The translations under genes were made by a program, and so were the position numbers. Positions 30,042 to 41,370 of a DNA stretch of 64,000 nucleotides are shown piece by piece. Numbering within the stretch: the first letter of the stretch is position 1; every line of letters begins with the position of its first letter. The notes below the pieces were generated by a model, which searched no databases, was not told the origin of the DNA, and saw only the letters and a program-made list of their open reading frames with translations. This DNA comes from Cardiocondyla obscurior (lineage: Eukaryota; Arthropoda; Insecta; Hymenoptera; Formicidae), in contig NW_027228811.1 of the NCBI RefSeq assembly GCF_019399895.1, forward strand, positions 1 through 64,000, written 5' to 3'.

Positions 30042-32083
30042 CATTATTGTTTCATTATAATAACTTCTTAAAAATTAATAATTTTGAAAAACAAATTTTT
30101 TTACTAATGCAATTACTAATAAAAGTTTTTATTAATTTTTAAAAGAATTTAATATTCAATTACATTATCTTGCAGACATCCCTTTTTGGAGTGTTATTAC
30201 CGAACAACCGATACTAAACATCTGTTCTACCGGAGCGTTACTTGGCAATGCCATATTGTATTTAATGAAAAATTTTTTAATTGTTTTATAATTATTTAAC
30301 ATATTTGTGCTGCTGTTACTCGACTTTAAAAATTGATATAACTCTCCCTGTGGAGATTCAAGTTTTTTAGTTAATTTAAAAATAAAAAAAATATTTATTT
30401 TTTTTTTTTTAATATTTGGAGAATTCTCAACAGATATTACTTATAAATCCTTTAAATAATTTTTGGCAATTTTTTTCTTTTCTCCGCTTGCCTAATTTAA
30501 TTTAAACTTTGGATGTAAGCAACTGGCTATGATAAATTTTTTTTCTTCAAGTATGGTTGAAAATCTAAAATTAAATATTTGGAATTAATCAATAAATATA
30601 TTCGTTATTGATATTTATTGTATTTTATTTAAACTTTTTATTTAATTTTATTACTTTAATTAAATTAATAAAACAAATTATATATTATACAGGGTGTCCC
30701 ACAAAATGCGGAAAATCTCTCGGTGTAGGTAAATTTTGAACATTAGAAATATATTTAGGAAAGTTTAGCACCAATTTGTCGAATTCGCGATTTTAACATT
30801 TATACGAATTTTTATAACCGAGCGAATAAGAGCGCGCTCTTAGAAGCGATTCACGCCTAATAGCATTGACTCTGTCTCAGCTTATCGATTGGCTGATCTC
30901 TTTTTCGGCGGATCTAGTAAAGTTAGGAGACACGGTTGGGGGAAGAGGGGATCGGACAATCGCTAAGCAACGAAACAAACCACTTGACCTTTTCTTTGAC
31001 TATTTACTTCTATCTATTATTTGGTGGAATCTAAGTATCTTGGAAAGAAAGAAATTGAAAAGGGAGAGACGTAACAGTATTATTCATTGAATATTACATT
31101 AACAACGAACGTCAGCTGACAACTTTGGAAGATCAGAATGACTTGAATTATTTACTGTTTACATATGTTAAGATAATCTATCGGACGACGAAAGAAATTT
31201 CTTTTTACATTTACTTTACATTAATGAGGACAAAAACTTTTTAAAAGGTCCTCGTAATTGCTATTGTTTTGTAATACTGACGTTAAAGTGTTTCTAAAGT
31301 TCATGTTTGTTTTGTTTTTATATTTTTGTTGGAATAACTGGAATATTCCTTTGCAGTGTATGGATTAATAATATAATACAGCATAGATCCAGGTTTTTGA
31401 ATAAGTTTAACAAACTGTATATTTTGCAGTTTTTACAATAAAAGATTCAATCCAAATCAGAATGCTTGTATAGACTCTTTTGTTTGTACATATTTAAGTC
31501 CTTTTTTTGTTTTAATTTGCGAACAGTATAAACGTACGTCTTTACTCAATGCACAATAAAAACTGAATTATTTTTAATCTATTTTTTAAATAATGCAAAC
31601 TCAAAATGGGGGAGATAAGAGAACGACGCATTGTCTCATTTTTGCACTTTAAGGACCGAAGTTATGAGCACTTTAATATACAAATAAAACTTAAATTTTC
31701 TTAACAGTTTTGTATTTTGTATTGGTATTTTAGTATTATGTATTTTGTAGTGTCGTAAATAGTAGCGAGTTTGTTAGGTTTGACTAGGTTAGATAGTTGT
31801 TGAGATGAAGATTGTAAGATTGTAAATTGTATAAACACTTTACATATATACATAACATATTAATTAGTTAAGTTATACAGAGTTTTACTGTGTTTTTTTT
31901 GCTGAAAAATTTCGAACTTTTTTAAATAAAGAATTATTAAATATACAGGAGTAGACACAATAATGTGAACATCTAACTGTCACATACATAATATGTATTT
32001 CATAAAGGGGTCTTGGAATAGTACAAATTACCGACTAAATTTTGTACTCTTAACTTTGACGTTATTTAACAGAATTACTTTAA
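30042..32083. other. AT-rich stretch without recognisable genes
   Basis: No convincing coding sequence. At 30690 a TTATACAGGGTGTCCCACAA word resembles the end of many insect transposons, but I find no partner for it. The largest frame (30866-31090, 74 residues) has no recognisable motif. This may be ancestral genomic DNA or worn-out elements. Confidence 0.4.
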
Positions 32084-32508
32084 ACAGGGTGTCTCATACC
32101 ATACGACTAACCTCTTAAAGGTAGATAGATTTTACGGAACTAGTTGAAAAGTCCTGCACCATTTTATAAAATTGTCTACTGTTATTAAAAAAAATAATTA
32201 AATAAATAAAATGTCTAGACGGAGTGTGACAAGAAAACTGCGGGCGAGTGAGCGCGTTAGGATTCGGCGAGTATTTCCGTTCGCTGCGTTTTCACTAAAT
32301 CTACTTATTCTCTTTAAACAGTATTCACCGCCGTCTGTCACGCGCTCACTCAGCTTGCAGCTTTCTTATCGCTCTTACGTGTAATCATTAAAATTTTTCT
32401 TCTTAATAACAATTAACAATTTTATATAATAGTACAGAACTATTCTACTTGTCTCTATAAGATCTATTTATCTCTAAGAGTTTAATCATATGATATAAGA
32501 CACTCTGT
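32084..32508. mobile_element. Foldback MITE with arms of about 200 bp
   Basis: It begins ACAGGGTGTCTCATACCATA and ends with the inverted, slightly diverged form (TATGATATAAGACACTCTGT). Similarity between the arms continues inward for roughly 200 bp each, including the matching words TTTATAAAATTGT and GTGAGCGCGT. Almost the whole element is therefore palindromic. There is no coding sequence, so it is non-autonomous. The superfamily is not clear from the ends. Confidence 0.75.
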
Positions 32509-33629
32509 ATTTGATGTAATTCAGGTAGACACGCTAGCACATTCATACTTAAAAAACGTGTTGTTTTTTTAACGTAGAATTCAAATACTGACAAAACGAT
32601 GAGAAGAAGTAGTAGTTAGCGATGGATAATACTTTCAGTGAAAGGTGTATAAAAATGAGTTATTTACAAAAGTAATGAGTTACGCCGCGAGGATGTAAAC
32701 GCGGTCGTGACCGGTTAAATTAGCACGAAAAGGCGGATGTTAAGTCCTTCGTTCAAACCGATCACGCGGAGACACGCGATGAGCACGTGGCCGGTAAATG
32801 AGATCTGCACTGAATGTTCGATGAGTTTTCACGAGAGTTTTACTATGAATTGAGATCTGTCCGTCTAAATATATCTTAGAGTCCGCACTGAGTTTAACTG
32901 AAATCACAATTATATTAATTATGAGATCACACGCTGCGAAGTCTAATGAGCTACTGAGCATGAGTTTCAACACGCCTCGTGCTGCAAGATGATGTCTTCC
33001 AGATGATTCGTGGCGTGTTGCTCACGGCGAGGATGATTTGGATGAGTTGCACTAAAGACAAAGCGATGAGTGATCCGATGAGTGACACGACGAGTAAGAT
33101 TCCTATGAAAAGCACACTGCACGTTGATGCACACAAGATGATGCTTGGCACAGCTTAAACGACAGTGATAAGCCTCGAGCCGGCAACGTCTTCGAGAATC
33201 GGAGGCAATAATCGAACAACGGATCAATATCGATCCGTCGCCGGCGATCGGCCACGAGGTGCTGCCCCCGCGGCGATAACAATGAATATTACATAATTTA
33301 TTGATTGAACGAACTCCTGTAGTGAAGTTCGATCTTAATTATGCTTCTGGTCTCGTCCGGATGTATAACTATGTAGCTGTTTAAATAACAATTTGCCGAA
33401 ACATAGAAATGTATATTTTAAAAATAATTAGTGGAAAAAAAATGAGGTTTTAATGACCTTAATAACATAGAACGAAAAAAGGATTATAACTACGCTTGAC
33501 TTGAACTAGTCTACAGCTAAAAGATAAGGCAAAAATAAGTAAGGATATCACCGAAAAAAAAAGAAAATAAACGGAAACAGGTACAATACACGGTGATATT
33601 ATCACATAAAGTATAATGATAAGAAAAAA
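32509..33629. other. Non-coding stretch downstream of the DIRS-like element
   Basis: Repeated words such as CGATGAG and GATGAGT occur between 32750 and 33130, and a GC-rich patch lies near 33180-33280. No gene is supported. Part of this may be the 3' end of the DIRS-like element, whose boundary I could not find. Confidence 0.35.
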
Positions 33630-34374
33630 CTTAAGATAAAAGGACAGAACTGGCGAATTGCGCGGTGTCAATAATCGGCCGATTATAAAAGCGGGCGAAC
33701 ATACGAGAATTGCCAGTCCAGCCTGCGGCACATTTAATAGTATCTACCGAAACGCCTCGTTGAGCCGCAAGAGAAACAGAGGCATGGCGCGTACTGTGCG
33801 CAGAAAACTCGCTCGTTTGTACACCACAGTCTCTTAGCCCGGCGCGAATTCAGCGAAAAATTGTTTGAACACCCACTGAATTAAAGGGCTTAACGTATGA
33901 AATAAATAGGTGATCGGAGTCTGACGAACGCAAGTCTCTGGTGATCTGTAGGTAATGAGATAATAAACTAGGAATACAAAGTGCTGGGCGTTGATAAAAA
34001 CGAGCGAAAGAAAGAATAGGTTGATCGCGGTTCGGCGCCGAGGTTTTAAGTCGATCCGGAATACGGATTATAATCTTATCATCTAAAACAACCAATTGAG
34101 ATAATCTAATAGACGCAATCATTTGAGCGCGTTGGCCTGACCCTAAGGCTAATAATAAGACCCGCTTTCTAGTGATGGAACGTAAAGGCATATTATCATG
34201 CGGAAATAAAGATGCCAATTTATCTATGACCGGCGCAGGGTCCCATACAAAGTCGTACTGAGGGGTTTGTGGCTTAGTGGCACTAACCCCTTTACAAAAA
34301 CGTTTCACAAAAGGGTGGCTCCCGATGCTAGAATCAGAGATTAGAGAAATGGCGGAGCGAGCGGTATTAAGCAT
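33630..34374 (-). pseudogene. DIRS-type tyrosine recombinase, frameshifted
   Basis: The frame at 34374-33850 has HPFVKRFCKGVSATKPQTPQ, then RKRVLLLALGSGQRAQMIAS, where the first catalytic Arg is expected. After a frame change near 33850 come HSTRHASVSLAAQRGVS (the H-x-x-R box) and FARFYNRPI (the catalytic Tyr). This order is that of phage-integrase-like recombinases of DIRS retrotransposons, which insert a circular DNA copy without target duplication. It lies downstream of the matching reverse transcriptase. It is broken and presumably inactive. Confidence 0.8.
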
Positions 34375-34462
34375 GGAGTATCACTTTACACGTTGGGATT
34401 GTATCACCAGAAACTCGAGAACCGATATTAAAAATAATTAATCTAAAAATAAAAAGTTAACT

Positions 34463-34545
34463 CGATGGGATTTGAACGCATGATTTCCACATCGCGAGTC
34501 TGACGCGCTCACCGCCCGACTAACCGATCACTGCTGATAGATGGG
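34463..34545 (-). tRNA. tRNA-like sequence (pseudo-tRNA or tRNA-derived SINE)
   Basis: On the minus strand there is an A-box-like GGTTAGTCGGGCGGTGAGC and, about 40 nt on, a B-box-like GCGTTCAAATCCC. The spacing suits a tRNA, but I cannot fold a clean acceptor or T stem, so a degenerate tRNA gene or the head of a short interspersed element is more likely. It sits where the DIRS element should have the rest of its RT and RNase H. Confidence 0.35.
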
Positions 34546-34649
34546 TTAAGTTTAGAGTAGATGACGCGCTCGCTTATTTACAGTTGTTAATTATTCAAAA
34601 ACTAATGGCCTTCTACGGCTAATCGTCGACGCGTAATCTTATATTTGCC

Positions 34650-35180
34650 TTACCTGCTATTACACCAAAGCTCATTAAAAAACTCGGTTGGCAGTTGGCG
34701 ATGTCTACTTGTTAATACTCTGACAACAGGGCGGATGATTTTGATAAAGATATACGGAGCCGTGGATAGGCCAAAAGGAAGAGCTGTAAATTCATAACAG
34801 ATTCCTTGCCACTGAAAACGTAGGTATTTTCTATGAGACGGATGAATTGGGACAGATAAATAAGCATCCTTTAAATCAATAGAGGTTATTTTACAGTCCG
34901 GGGTCATAAGACGTATCACCGTCCGCCAGTCTTCCATCTTGAAGTGAGGAGGAAAAATATACTGATTTAAATCTTTCAAATTTAGAATGAAACGCATTTC
35001 CTGAGTTGATTTCCTAATAAGAAAGAATGACGATAAAAACTGGTCCTCCCGTGGAATCGTTACTGTTAACGCCCCTTTTTGAGACAAACGTTCAATCTCA
35101 TTGTTACAGGCTGCGGGTTCTTGTAACGACAGGAACGGCTCCTTTAAGATAGGGCACGAGGGCGGAAGCGTTGTGAAGGG
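34650..35180 (-). pseudogene. DIRS-type reverse transcriptase, truncated
   Basis: The minus-strand frame reads an N-terminal EPFLSLQEPAACNNEIERL-like approach, then FFLIRKSTQEMRFILNLKDL, KITSIDLKDAYLSVPIHPSH (RT motif A) and FTALPFGLSTAPYIFIKIIR (motif B). These are typical of DIRS and related retrotransposons. The YxDD motif, RNase H and methylase regions are missing, deleted or replaced by the stretch at 34375-34649. Confidence 0.8.
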
Positions 35181-35320
35181 AATTCTATAGCCACGAACTG
35201 TAGAAATTACCTGGGTATCCGTGGTGATCGTTTGTCAACGATCAATGCAGAAAAGCAGGCTGCCCGCTGAAGCAAATGGCCGGTCCTGCTGCAGCTCACT
35301 TGATAGGAACCCCTTCTCTG

Positions 35321-35772
35321 CTAATGCGCAGCAGACGTCCTGGGCAGAGGAGGTCTGGAGTTACCCTGACGCGCGTCGGCGTAACCCGAAAAAGTCGCTC
35401 GTGACTTAACTTGTTGTGTGTTTGGGCGGCGAGCTTGAGGCGGTGCGAGAGATGGTTTCTTGGCCATTTTACGAATTACTCTTTCGACCGATTGTGCGGT
35501 ACTCACATCATCGGCGAATTTATTGCCAAAGAGGCAATTATCGATAGGCGTCGACTCGGAAACTGTCTTTCCCAAAAAATTTAATGAGGGAACTATAAAC
35601 GCACGCCTCGCGAGAGACAGTCGGAAGTGGTAATCCGCAATAAGACAGATGCCGTCGGCGATCTTGGCAACGGCCATCTTAATTTCTGGCGCGTGATCGA
35701 GATTACAAATCTCGGATATGCCTGTTCCAAGCGCGTTGAGGGCAGCTCCCACCTGCATCTGCAATTTTACCT
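35321..35772 (-). pseudogene. DIRS-like gag, C-terminal part
   Basis: A minus-strand frame of 147 residues with QVGAALNALGTGISEICNLD and a basic, Pro-rich tail. It follows on from the gag frame at 36834-37652, from which it is separated by the insertion at 35773-36833. Between this piece and the RT there is only the usual short linker. It is not functional as it stands. Confidence 0.6.
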
Positions 35773-36833
35773 GATGTTAGTCCCGTACAATAGCCGATTG
35801 ACCCAAATTTGGTACTGTGGCGGTGATATACACCACCACAAGCGCCCACCGAACGGCAACCCGTTTGACACATTTAATTAAAAGCTCGCCGCTTGGAGCG
35901 CGGCTCTCTCGCAAGTCAAATCATCTTAAGGATACTATATAAGGCGAAAGATCGGAACCGGTTCTCGCTTCGAGCCAAAAAGCGAATCTAGAGCACATCA
36001 CTAGATAGTGCCAAACTAGCTTGTATTGCGAGAAGTATTTTGAATATAATTGCGGATAACTCTCCACCCTGGAGGTTACTCCTGCAAGGGGAGGGGGGTC
36101 AACGCCGAGAGGACCAGCGGCGGAGACGTCGGCAGATCTTCCTGCTGGACCAACGAAGCGGAAGAGGACCAGGAGAGGCCGGACCCGGAGGAAGCCAATC
36201 GCTGCAGGATCTCCGGACAGCACGACCAGCCCGGAGAGGCCCAGGATACTCAAGGTGGAGATCTTCCCGCCGGGGCAACCACTGATCTTGGAGGCGTCGC
36301 GGATCGTTGGACTACCACCGGGACCGAGGCTGCCTCCGCTGGAGTGCCGGCCCTGGGCACCGTGCGCATTGCGGCTGCCACCACCTCGGTTCACCAGGCC
36401 GCCGAAAGTCGCATTGCTGCCGGGCGACATACGGACCTATCGGCTCACCAGTCCGAGGTACCGAGTGCCTGGCACGCCGCGGCCACTACCGGTGTCCCAG
36501 GGCACCCAGACGGAAAACCTCCCTGCGACGGCCGCAGCGCCCGCTCTGAAGCAGATCAACGCGGGCACCCAAACGGATCCGTGGGCTACCTCTTCCTCTT
36601 CCGAGTCTGAGCCCATCCTTTACCCGGAAGATGAACGGTGGGGGCCGATCAGGGTCACGCTGACGGCTCCCCACATCTCCTACCGGGAGAGGCGAGTATA
36701 ACCTCGCTCTCGCCTTAACCACTTTTGGAAAGCGCCCTGATGGGGCGCGATTTAAACGAATTACCAAAGATAAGACTGTATATAGTTTGTACATATTAGT
36801 GAATAAAAGACTCTAGTTTTTAAGCTCCTAGAT
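35773..36833 (+). mobile_element. Insertion of about 1.06 kb in the DIRS gag, with one GC-rich ORF
   Basis: It begins TGTTAGTCCC and ends near a GTGAATAAAAGACTC poly(A)-like signal, so it reads on the plus strand, opposite to gag. The ORF 36255-36701 (148 residues) is Pro- and Arg-rich and contains VSQGTQTENLP and INAGTQTDPWATSSSSESE, i.e. two GTQT[DE] words 25 residues apart. The end boundary and target duplication are not clear. It could be a solo LTR with part of a leader ORF, or a short retroelement fragment. No enzyme domain is present. Confidence 0.45.
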
Positions 36834-37652
36834 CTAAGATTCTTTCGTTTCTTGCCGAGATGGCGCAAGCGCTACAGGTACGATCTCCTTATTTAATTCC
36901 GGAAGTTTGAGGAAGTCTAGGCCTTCCGGTGGAATATATTTTGTCAGCAGATTTTTGTGAATATCATCTTCAAGGCCGTGACGTATGTCTGATTTTGTCG
37001 TGTCCGACATTACGGACGGCCAAAAAAATGTGGCAGCAGCCCAACCTTGCTCACCAAATAACTTCTGAACAAGATCGTTTGACATGGGCTGATTTTCCTC
37101 CAGCTGTTCAGGTAAGGGCAGATCCGCTTCGTTCCCTTCTTCAAAGGAGATATGCCTATGGGCACTCTCCACAAGCTCGACACGGGCCTCGCCGGGCTCG
37201 TCCACAAGCGGTATTCGCTCGACAGGAGGGGGGAGGAAACTCGCCGGTTTGTCCCGGCCCTCCCGGCCCTCGAGCACCTCGCTGGATGCCAAGGACATAC
37301 GACGATTAAAGAAGTCGTCGAACAGGCTTCCGATAGCCTTCATAAATCGGTCACGAGGTAGGGGAGAAACCGATCTCTCGCAACTTAATTTTGCACGAGA
37401 GGTGTTAGATCGCAACTGTGATCGCGATCGGGATCTAGAGCGGCTATCTTTATATTTTCCTCGATGCTTGTTACTGGATTTCCTCGAAGAGTGAGGGGAT
37501 CGACTCCTGCGGTGTTTTCCCAAAGCAATATACAAAATTAATACTTTGAGAAAAAACGCACTGTTAGTACTGTAAGAACAGAAAACACAAATGACCACGT
37601 GCAGCGCCGTGCGGAACCACGCGGCCGCTAACAACACCACACGGTGGCGCAC
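36834..37652 (-). pseudogene. DIRS-like gag, N-terminal part
   Basis: 272 residues on the minus strand. An early Arg/Ser/His-rich region (KHRRSRSPHSSRKSSNKHRG) precedes an acidic middle and LTKYIPPEGLDFLKLPELNK near the end, as in gag-like ORFs of DIRS elements. A possible 3' splice site (TTCTTACAG) lies in the first 50 codons, so the true start may be downstream. The frame stops at the border of the insertion at 35773-36833. Confidence 0.6.
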
Positions 37653-37726
37653 CGCGCCACGCGCGCGGAAACGCGCCGAAATTAAACTTTTTAATTTGAA
37701 ATCTATTAGTTACATATGTGGATGTT

Positions 37727-38567
37727 AACAGTGTCCAGCCGGCGCTACAAGTCGCGCAGAGTTAGGGTCACAATTTAATAACAGAAAGGCTGTAACGTTG
37801 GTATTTCCGTCGCGATAGCTCGTCGGAATCCGGGGTACGAGTGAAAGGAACCGAGACGTGGTTAACGTAAGAAAAATAAATGATTTATTATACTTAATTG
37901 AGAACAAAAAAAATAACACAATAGAGTATGAACGTAAGGAAAGAAACAATACAATAGTATAAAAAGGAACTAAAAGTTAACGAAGTATAACTCGTCGTAA
38001 CAACATCCACCGGGAGCTAGATTGACGCGGGAAGCAGATCGGGTCGCTCAGGTCGTATCGCACGTATCAATTCCGCGGTCACAGGGTAGGCCGTCCGAAC
38101 CGTAGCGCTCGTACAGTCTCCGCGGTCGCGAGTCGGCGGCGCGATAGTGTAATTCGCCTGCGAGGCTGAATGTTGGGGCGGGGTCGGAGAGAGAGAGATC
38201 CGGGAGCGCCCGAGTCTCGGAGAGAGTGGCGTCAGAGACCGGGAGAGCCCGGTCAAGGAAGGCTCGGGAGTGCCTGAGTCTTGGAGATGACGGCGTTGGA
38301 GGCCGGAAGAGCTCGGTCAAGGAAGGCTTGGGAGCGCCCGAGTCTCGGAAGTAGCGGCGATTTCTAGAGCCGGGTGAGCCCGGTCGAGGAAGACTTGGGA
38401 GCGCCCAAGTCCTGGAGGATCAATTGCTGGAGTGCTTTCCAGCGCGGAAAAGGTGCCTCTCTCGCATTTGGACCGGCTTATATACCCGTGGGCTCGAGAA
38501 TGGGGGTAACCCTCTCTCGAGCGGTCTGTGGCGGTGCGCGGTGCGGGCGGCCAGTCGGCCCGTGTTA
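37727..38567 (-). mobile_element. LTR-like GC-rich segment cut by the Harbinger element
   Basis: On the minus strand this ends ...GGACACTGTTAACA at 37727 and contains AATAAA-type signals at about 37880, as an LTR would. Its other side is cut at the Harbinger target TTA. The remainder may continue at 62248 to about 62434, where TGTTACA (minus strand) could be the start. The 37653-37726 stretch before it is AT-rich flank. I see no coding region; frames at 38017-38685 come from tandem repeats. Confidence 0.45.
38195..38415. repeat. Tandem repeat of about 65 bp, 3 to 4 copies
   Basis: Units start with GGGAGYGCCYGAGTCTYGGA and contain AGAGCYCGGTCAAGGAAGRCT. They lie in the LTR-like segment and may be enhancer-type repeats of a U3 region. 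Confidence 0.75.
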
Positions 38568-39073
38568 AGGTGGAAGCACACAAAATGGCAGAGCCATAAG
38601 CAGATGACAAAAACCTACTGCGCGTGCGTATGTATTCACGATATTCCAATCTACATGAAAAGCCATAAGCCATGGCCATAAGCATACTTCCGTTAAGCTG
38701 TAGTATGGCGAATACGTCCTGGATGGTACAAGAAAAAGAAATCTTTGATTTGCAACAATATGTAAGTATTGATATTGTTTATTAACTAAATTAAAATTAA
38801 AACTAAATTATATTACATCTTATTTCTACAATTTGCCCCAATTTCCGACACAAAATATTTCGAGGTTAGATTGCTTCCGCGTGTAAATTTTTTTTATTTT
38901 TATTATAAATACATTATCTTATAATTTTTAGATAAAAAACGATTCAAACGATTCAAGGCGATTAAAGACACCAACAAATTATAGCAGTAATTTATTTACA
39001 CTTGGTAAGTATGACATGTTTCGTTACATATAATTAACTAATGATTCTTTTAATGTTATACTGATGATTCTTT
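38568..39073 (+). repeat. Left TIR of the Harbinger, with promoter-proximal exons
   Basis: 506 bp matching the reverse complement of 61742-62247 nearly perfectly. It contains an ATG (38705) followed by a short exon ending CAATAT at a GTAAGT donor, and a second exon (about 38932-39004) ending CACTTG at another GTAAGT. In this TIR the leader splices in frame onto the transposase exon at 39079. Confidence 0.9.
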
Positions 39074-40095
39074 ACAGAAATGGACGATTTAGATTTAATA
39101 CTTATCCTAATCAACATGGGAACACTTTTGATGTTACAACGTAGATGCAGAACAAATAGAAATCGTCGCCATCGGCGCATTTGGGTACGACCTATTAATA
39201 GAAGAAGAAAGGAGCAAGGAGCTTATTATAATCTCTTTCAAGAAATAAAAAAAGATCCAAATATGTTTTATAAATACTCACGTATGACTTTACCAACTTT
39301 TAAGAACTTGATGGATATTGTAAATACAAGTTTAATAAAGCGTAGTCCACAAGCACTTGAGCCAGAGCAACGAGTTGCTTTAACATTGAGGTATATATAT
39401 CTTAAAATTACTCAAAATTTAACAATATATATGTAAAAATAATTAAATTATTAATATATTAAAATTAATGTTACAGATTTTTAATTGGAGACAAAGTTCC
39501 AACAATTGCCTTTGCGTATCGTGTTGGATTATCAACTGTACACAAAATAGTTAAGGAGACATGTGACGTATTTGGGCAACATCTTAGTAATACGTACCTA
39601 CGATGTCCTTCAAGAGAAAAGTATCTTGAAATTGCTGAAGGTTTTTTGAACGTGTGGAACTTCCCACATTGTTTGGGGGCAATTGATGGAAAACATGTAG
39701 ATGCTCAATGTCCTCCAAATTCTGGAACTTTGTACTTCAATTATCACAAACGATACAGTGTCGTGCTTCTAGCTGTCTGTGATCACAACTATCAATTTAC
39801 ATTAATTGATATCGGTTCAATTGGAAAAAACAGTGATGCAGGTATTTATAGTAACAGCGACTTGAATGTTCAAAATGGAATGCTAGATATTCCACAAGGG
39901 ATGAGTTATTTAAAAGGATCCAATTTGGAAGTGCCGTATTTTTTTATAGGAGATGAGGGATTTCCTCTTGGAAATCATTTAATGCGGCCGTATTGTGGCA
40001 AATATCTGGGGGAACGCAAAAATGTGTTCAATTATAGACTATCGCGAGCTCGTCGTATTATAGAAAATTCTTTCGGCATTTTAGTAAAAAAGTGG
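38705..40095 (+). pseudogene. Harbinger transposase, catalytic part (interrupted gene)
   Basis: Four exons fit: 38705 to about 38762 and about 38932 to 39004 in the TIR, then 39079-39390 and 39477-40095. The DDE_4 nuclease shows its three acidic residues: LGAIDGKHVDAQCPP, LIDIGSIGKNSDAG and SRARRIIENSFG. An upstream helix-turn-helix-like part reads IAFAYRVGLSTVHKIVKE. The gene is cut right after codon TGG (40093-40095), and the missing C-terminal 90 residues lie at 59734-60012. The catalytic core is thus complete, but the frame runs into foreign DNA and stops after about 13 more residues. It probably cannot make the native protein; a C-terminally shortened enzyme is conceivable. Confidence 0.85.
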
Positions 40096-40103
40096 GGTAT
40101 CAA

Positions 40104-40159
40104 GAGGCACGGTAGTGCCTCGCGCCAAGTATAGGCGCAGCGAGGCACTATCGTGCCTC
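40104..40159. repeat. Double palindrome at the left border of the inserted DNA
   Basis: Two 18-bp palindromes of form GAGGCACnnnnGTGCCTC lie 18 bp apart, and together the pair forms a larger 20-bp-arm hairpin with one mismatch (40104-40123 and 40140-40159). It starts 8 bp after the break in the transposase. It is probably the end of one of the inserted elements. Confidence 0.8.
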
Positions 40160-40699
40160 TATTACGCGAGACGACGTTTTGAGAAATCCGTAGATTACCG
40201 GATCTCAATAACGGCTTAACCAATCGCTTTCTTAATAGGCATATTGCATTGATTATGGTCGACTTATATAATAAAAGTCTTTTTATTATTTCGCTGCGTG
40301 GTCTATAAATAAAGATATCGCGATTATAATTTTGGTTACAAGAGTAAAATTATTAAGATTCTCCGTCGTCATTTTTACGTCTCAAAAAATGTCCCTTTCG
40401 TTTTCGCGTCGCTAGATGGTGCGGATTGATTTATCGACAGTTTGATAATATTATCGACTTTGTTGATTGACGTGTGAGGTTAGTGATCCGCAGTGATCCG
40501 TTAATTAAGGTAAGTGTGACTAATATTATTTAAATGTTATTTATAGTATATATATTATATTATATCAAATATAATTTAAATGTTATTATTAATAATCTTA
40601 TATTTCAGAGATGGCTCAAATTCTTAAAGAAGGTAAAAATTAATGGTTAAATAGCGAGGTAATTATCAAAAATTTGTTTGTCAAATCTGTAACAAAATA
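40160..40699 (+). other. Leader-like region with a first exon fragment
   Basis: Sequence around 40430-40510 looks like a 5' untranslated exon ending TTAATTAAG at a GTAAGT. A second exon at 40612-40633 starts ATGGCTCAAATTC and ends before GTAAAA. I could not identify the gene they came from. The rest is AT-rich. Confidence 0.4.
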
Positions 40700-41370
40700 T
40701 ATTTTATGATTAGGTTTCTTGTCTGATGGCTGCGTTTCGAAAAGGTCATATTAAGGTATTGAAATGGATGGATGGTAAATCACGTAACGCAATTTCCAAG
40801 TGATCAAGAAATGACAAGATCTTGATAGCGTTACCAGTGCAGGATCGGTATCAACAACTTCGATTACAACCACTAGGACATCCACCAATATTAATTCCGA
40901 TTGAAAATTGAAAGGTCAATTAGTTTTTGAAACTTCCTTGAGGCATCCTGCTGATAGAGAAGATTTTGAAGCGACTGGTAATGAAACTTATGTTCCTGGC
41001 TAAGGAAAAAAGTCTTATAATAATCAATACGATGGAGATACTTTAAACACATCATCGAAAACGAGTAATACCAGCCCCAAACAAAGTGGAAAGCGTGAAG
41101 AAGGATGGAAAGAAGTTGTACGAATGTAAGATACATGTTCTTGAAAAAAGTTTTTCAATTAATAATATTTACGGCTATCTAATGTAATTGTGGTTTACAG
41201 GGGACAGTCTGATGATTCGGGAAGATTTATGAATTCACGGTTTCGTTCTAAAAAAGTGTCCGTTCCCACAAATGCTATCAGCCGAGTAATAGGCAGAGGT
41301 GGCAGTCATATAAATGCTATTCGTGGTGCTACGGGTGCGTACATCGAAGTAGAAAATTGGTAACATATAT
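40700..41370 (+). pseudogene. mask: Captured fragment of mask (ankyrin-repeat and single KH-domain protein)
   Basis: Broken frames encode AAFRKGHIKVLKW and, shifted, VNHVTQFPSDQEMTR, then HPADREDFEATGNETYVPG, YNNQYDGDTLNTSSKTSNTS and SGKREEGWKEVV, and finally a KH domain VSVPTNAISRVIGRGGSHIN. These are signature stretches of MASK/ANKHD1. Stops and frameshifts are frequent. A GTAAGA...TTACAG intron (about 41127-41211) separates the last two pieces, so the copy came from genomic DNA rather than mRNA. It lies in the DNA inserted into the Harbinger transposase, next to fragments of other host genes. Confidence 0.85.

Noticed and set aside
30690..30712. CAGGGTGTCCC word taken as the end of a complete transposon
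   Set aside because: I could not find an inverted partner within 1.5 kb, so no element is called; only the related foldback MITE at 32084-32508 has both ends.
32740..33227. Three minus-strand ORFs of 66-86 residues
   Set aside because: Overlapping frames without motifs, in sequence with repeated GATGAG words.
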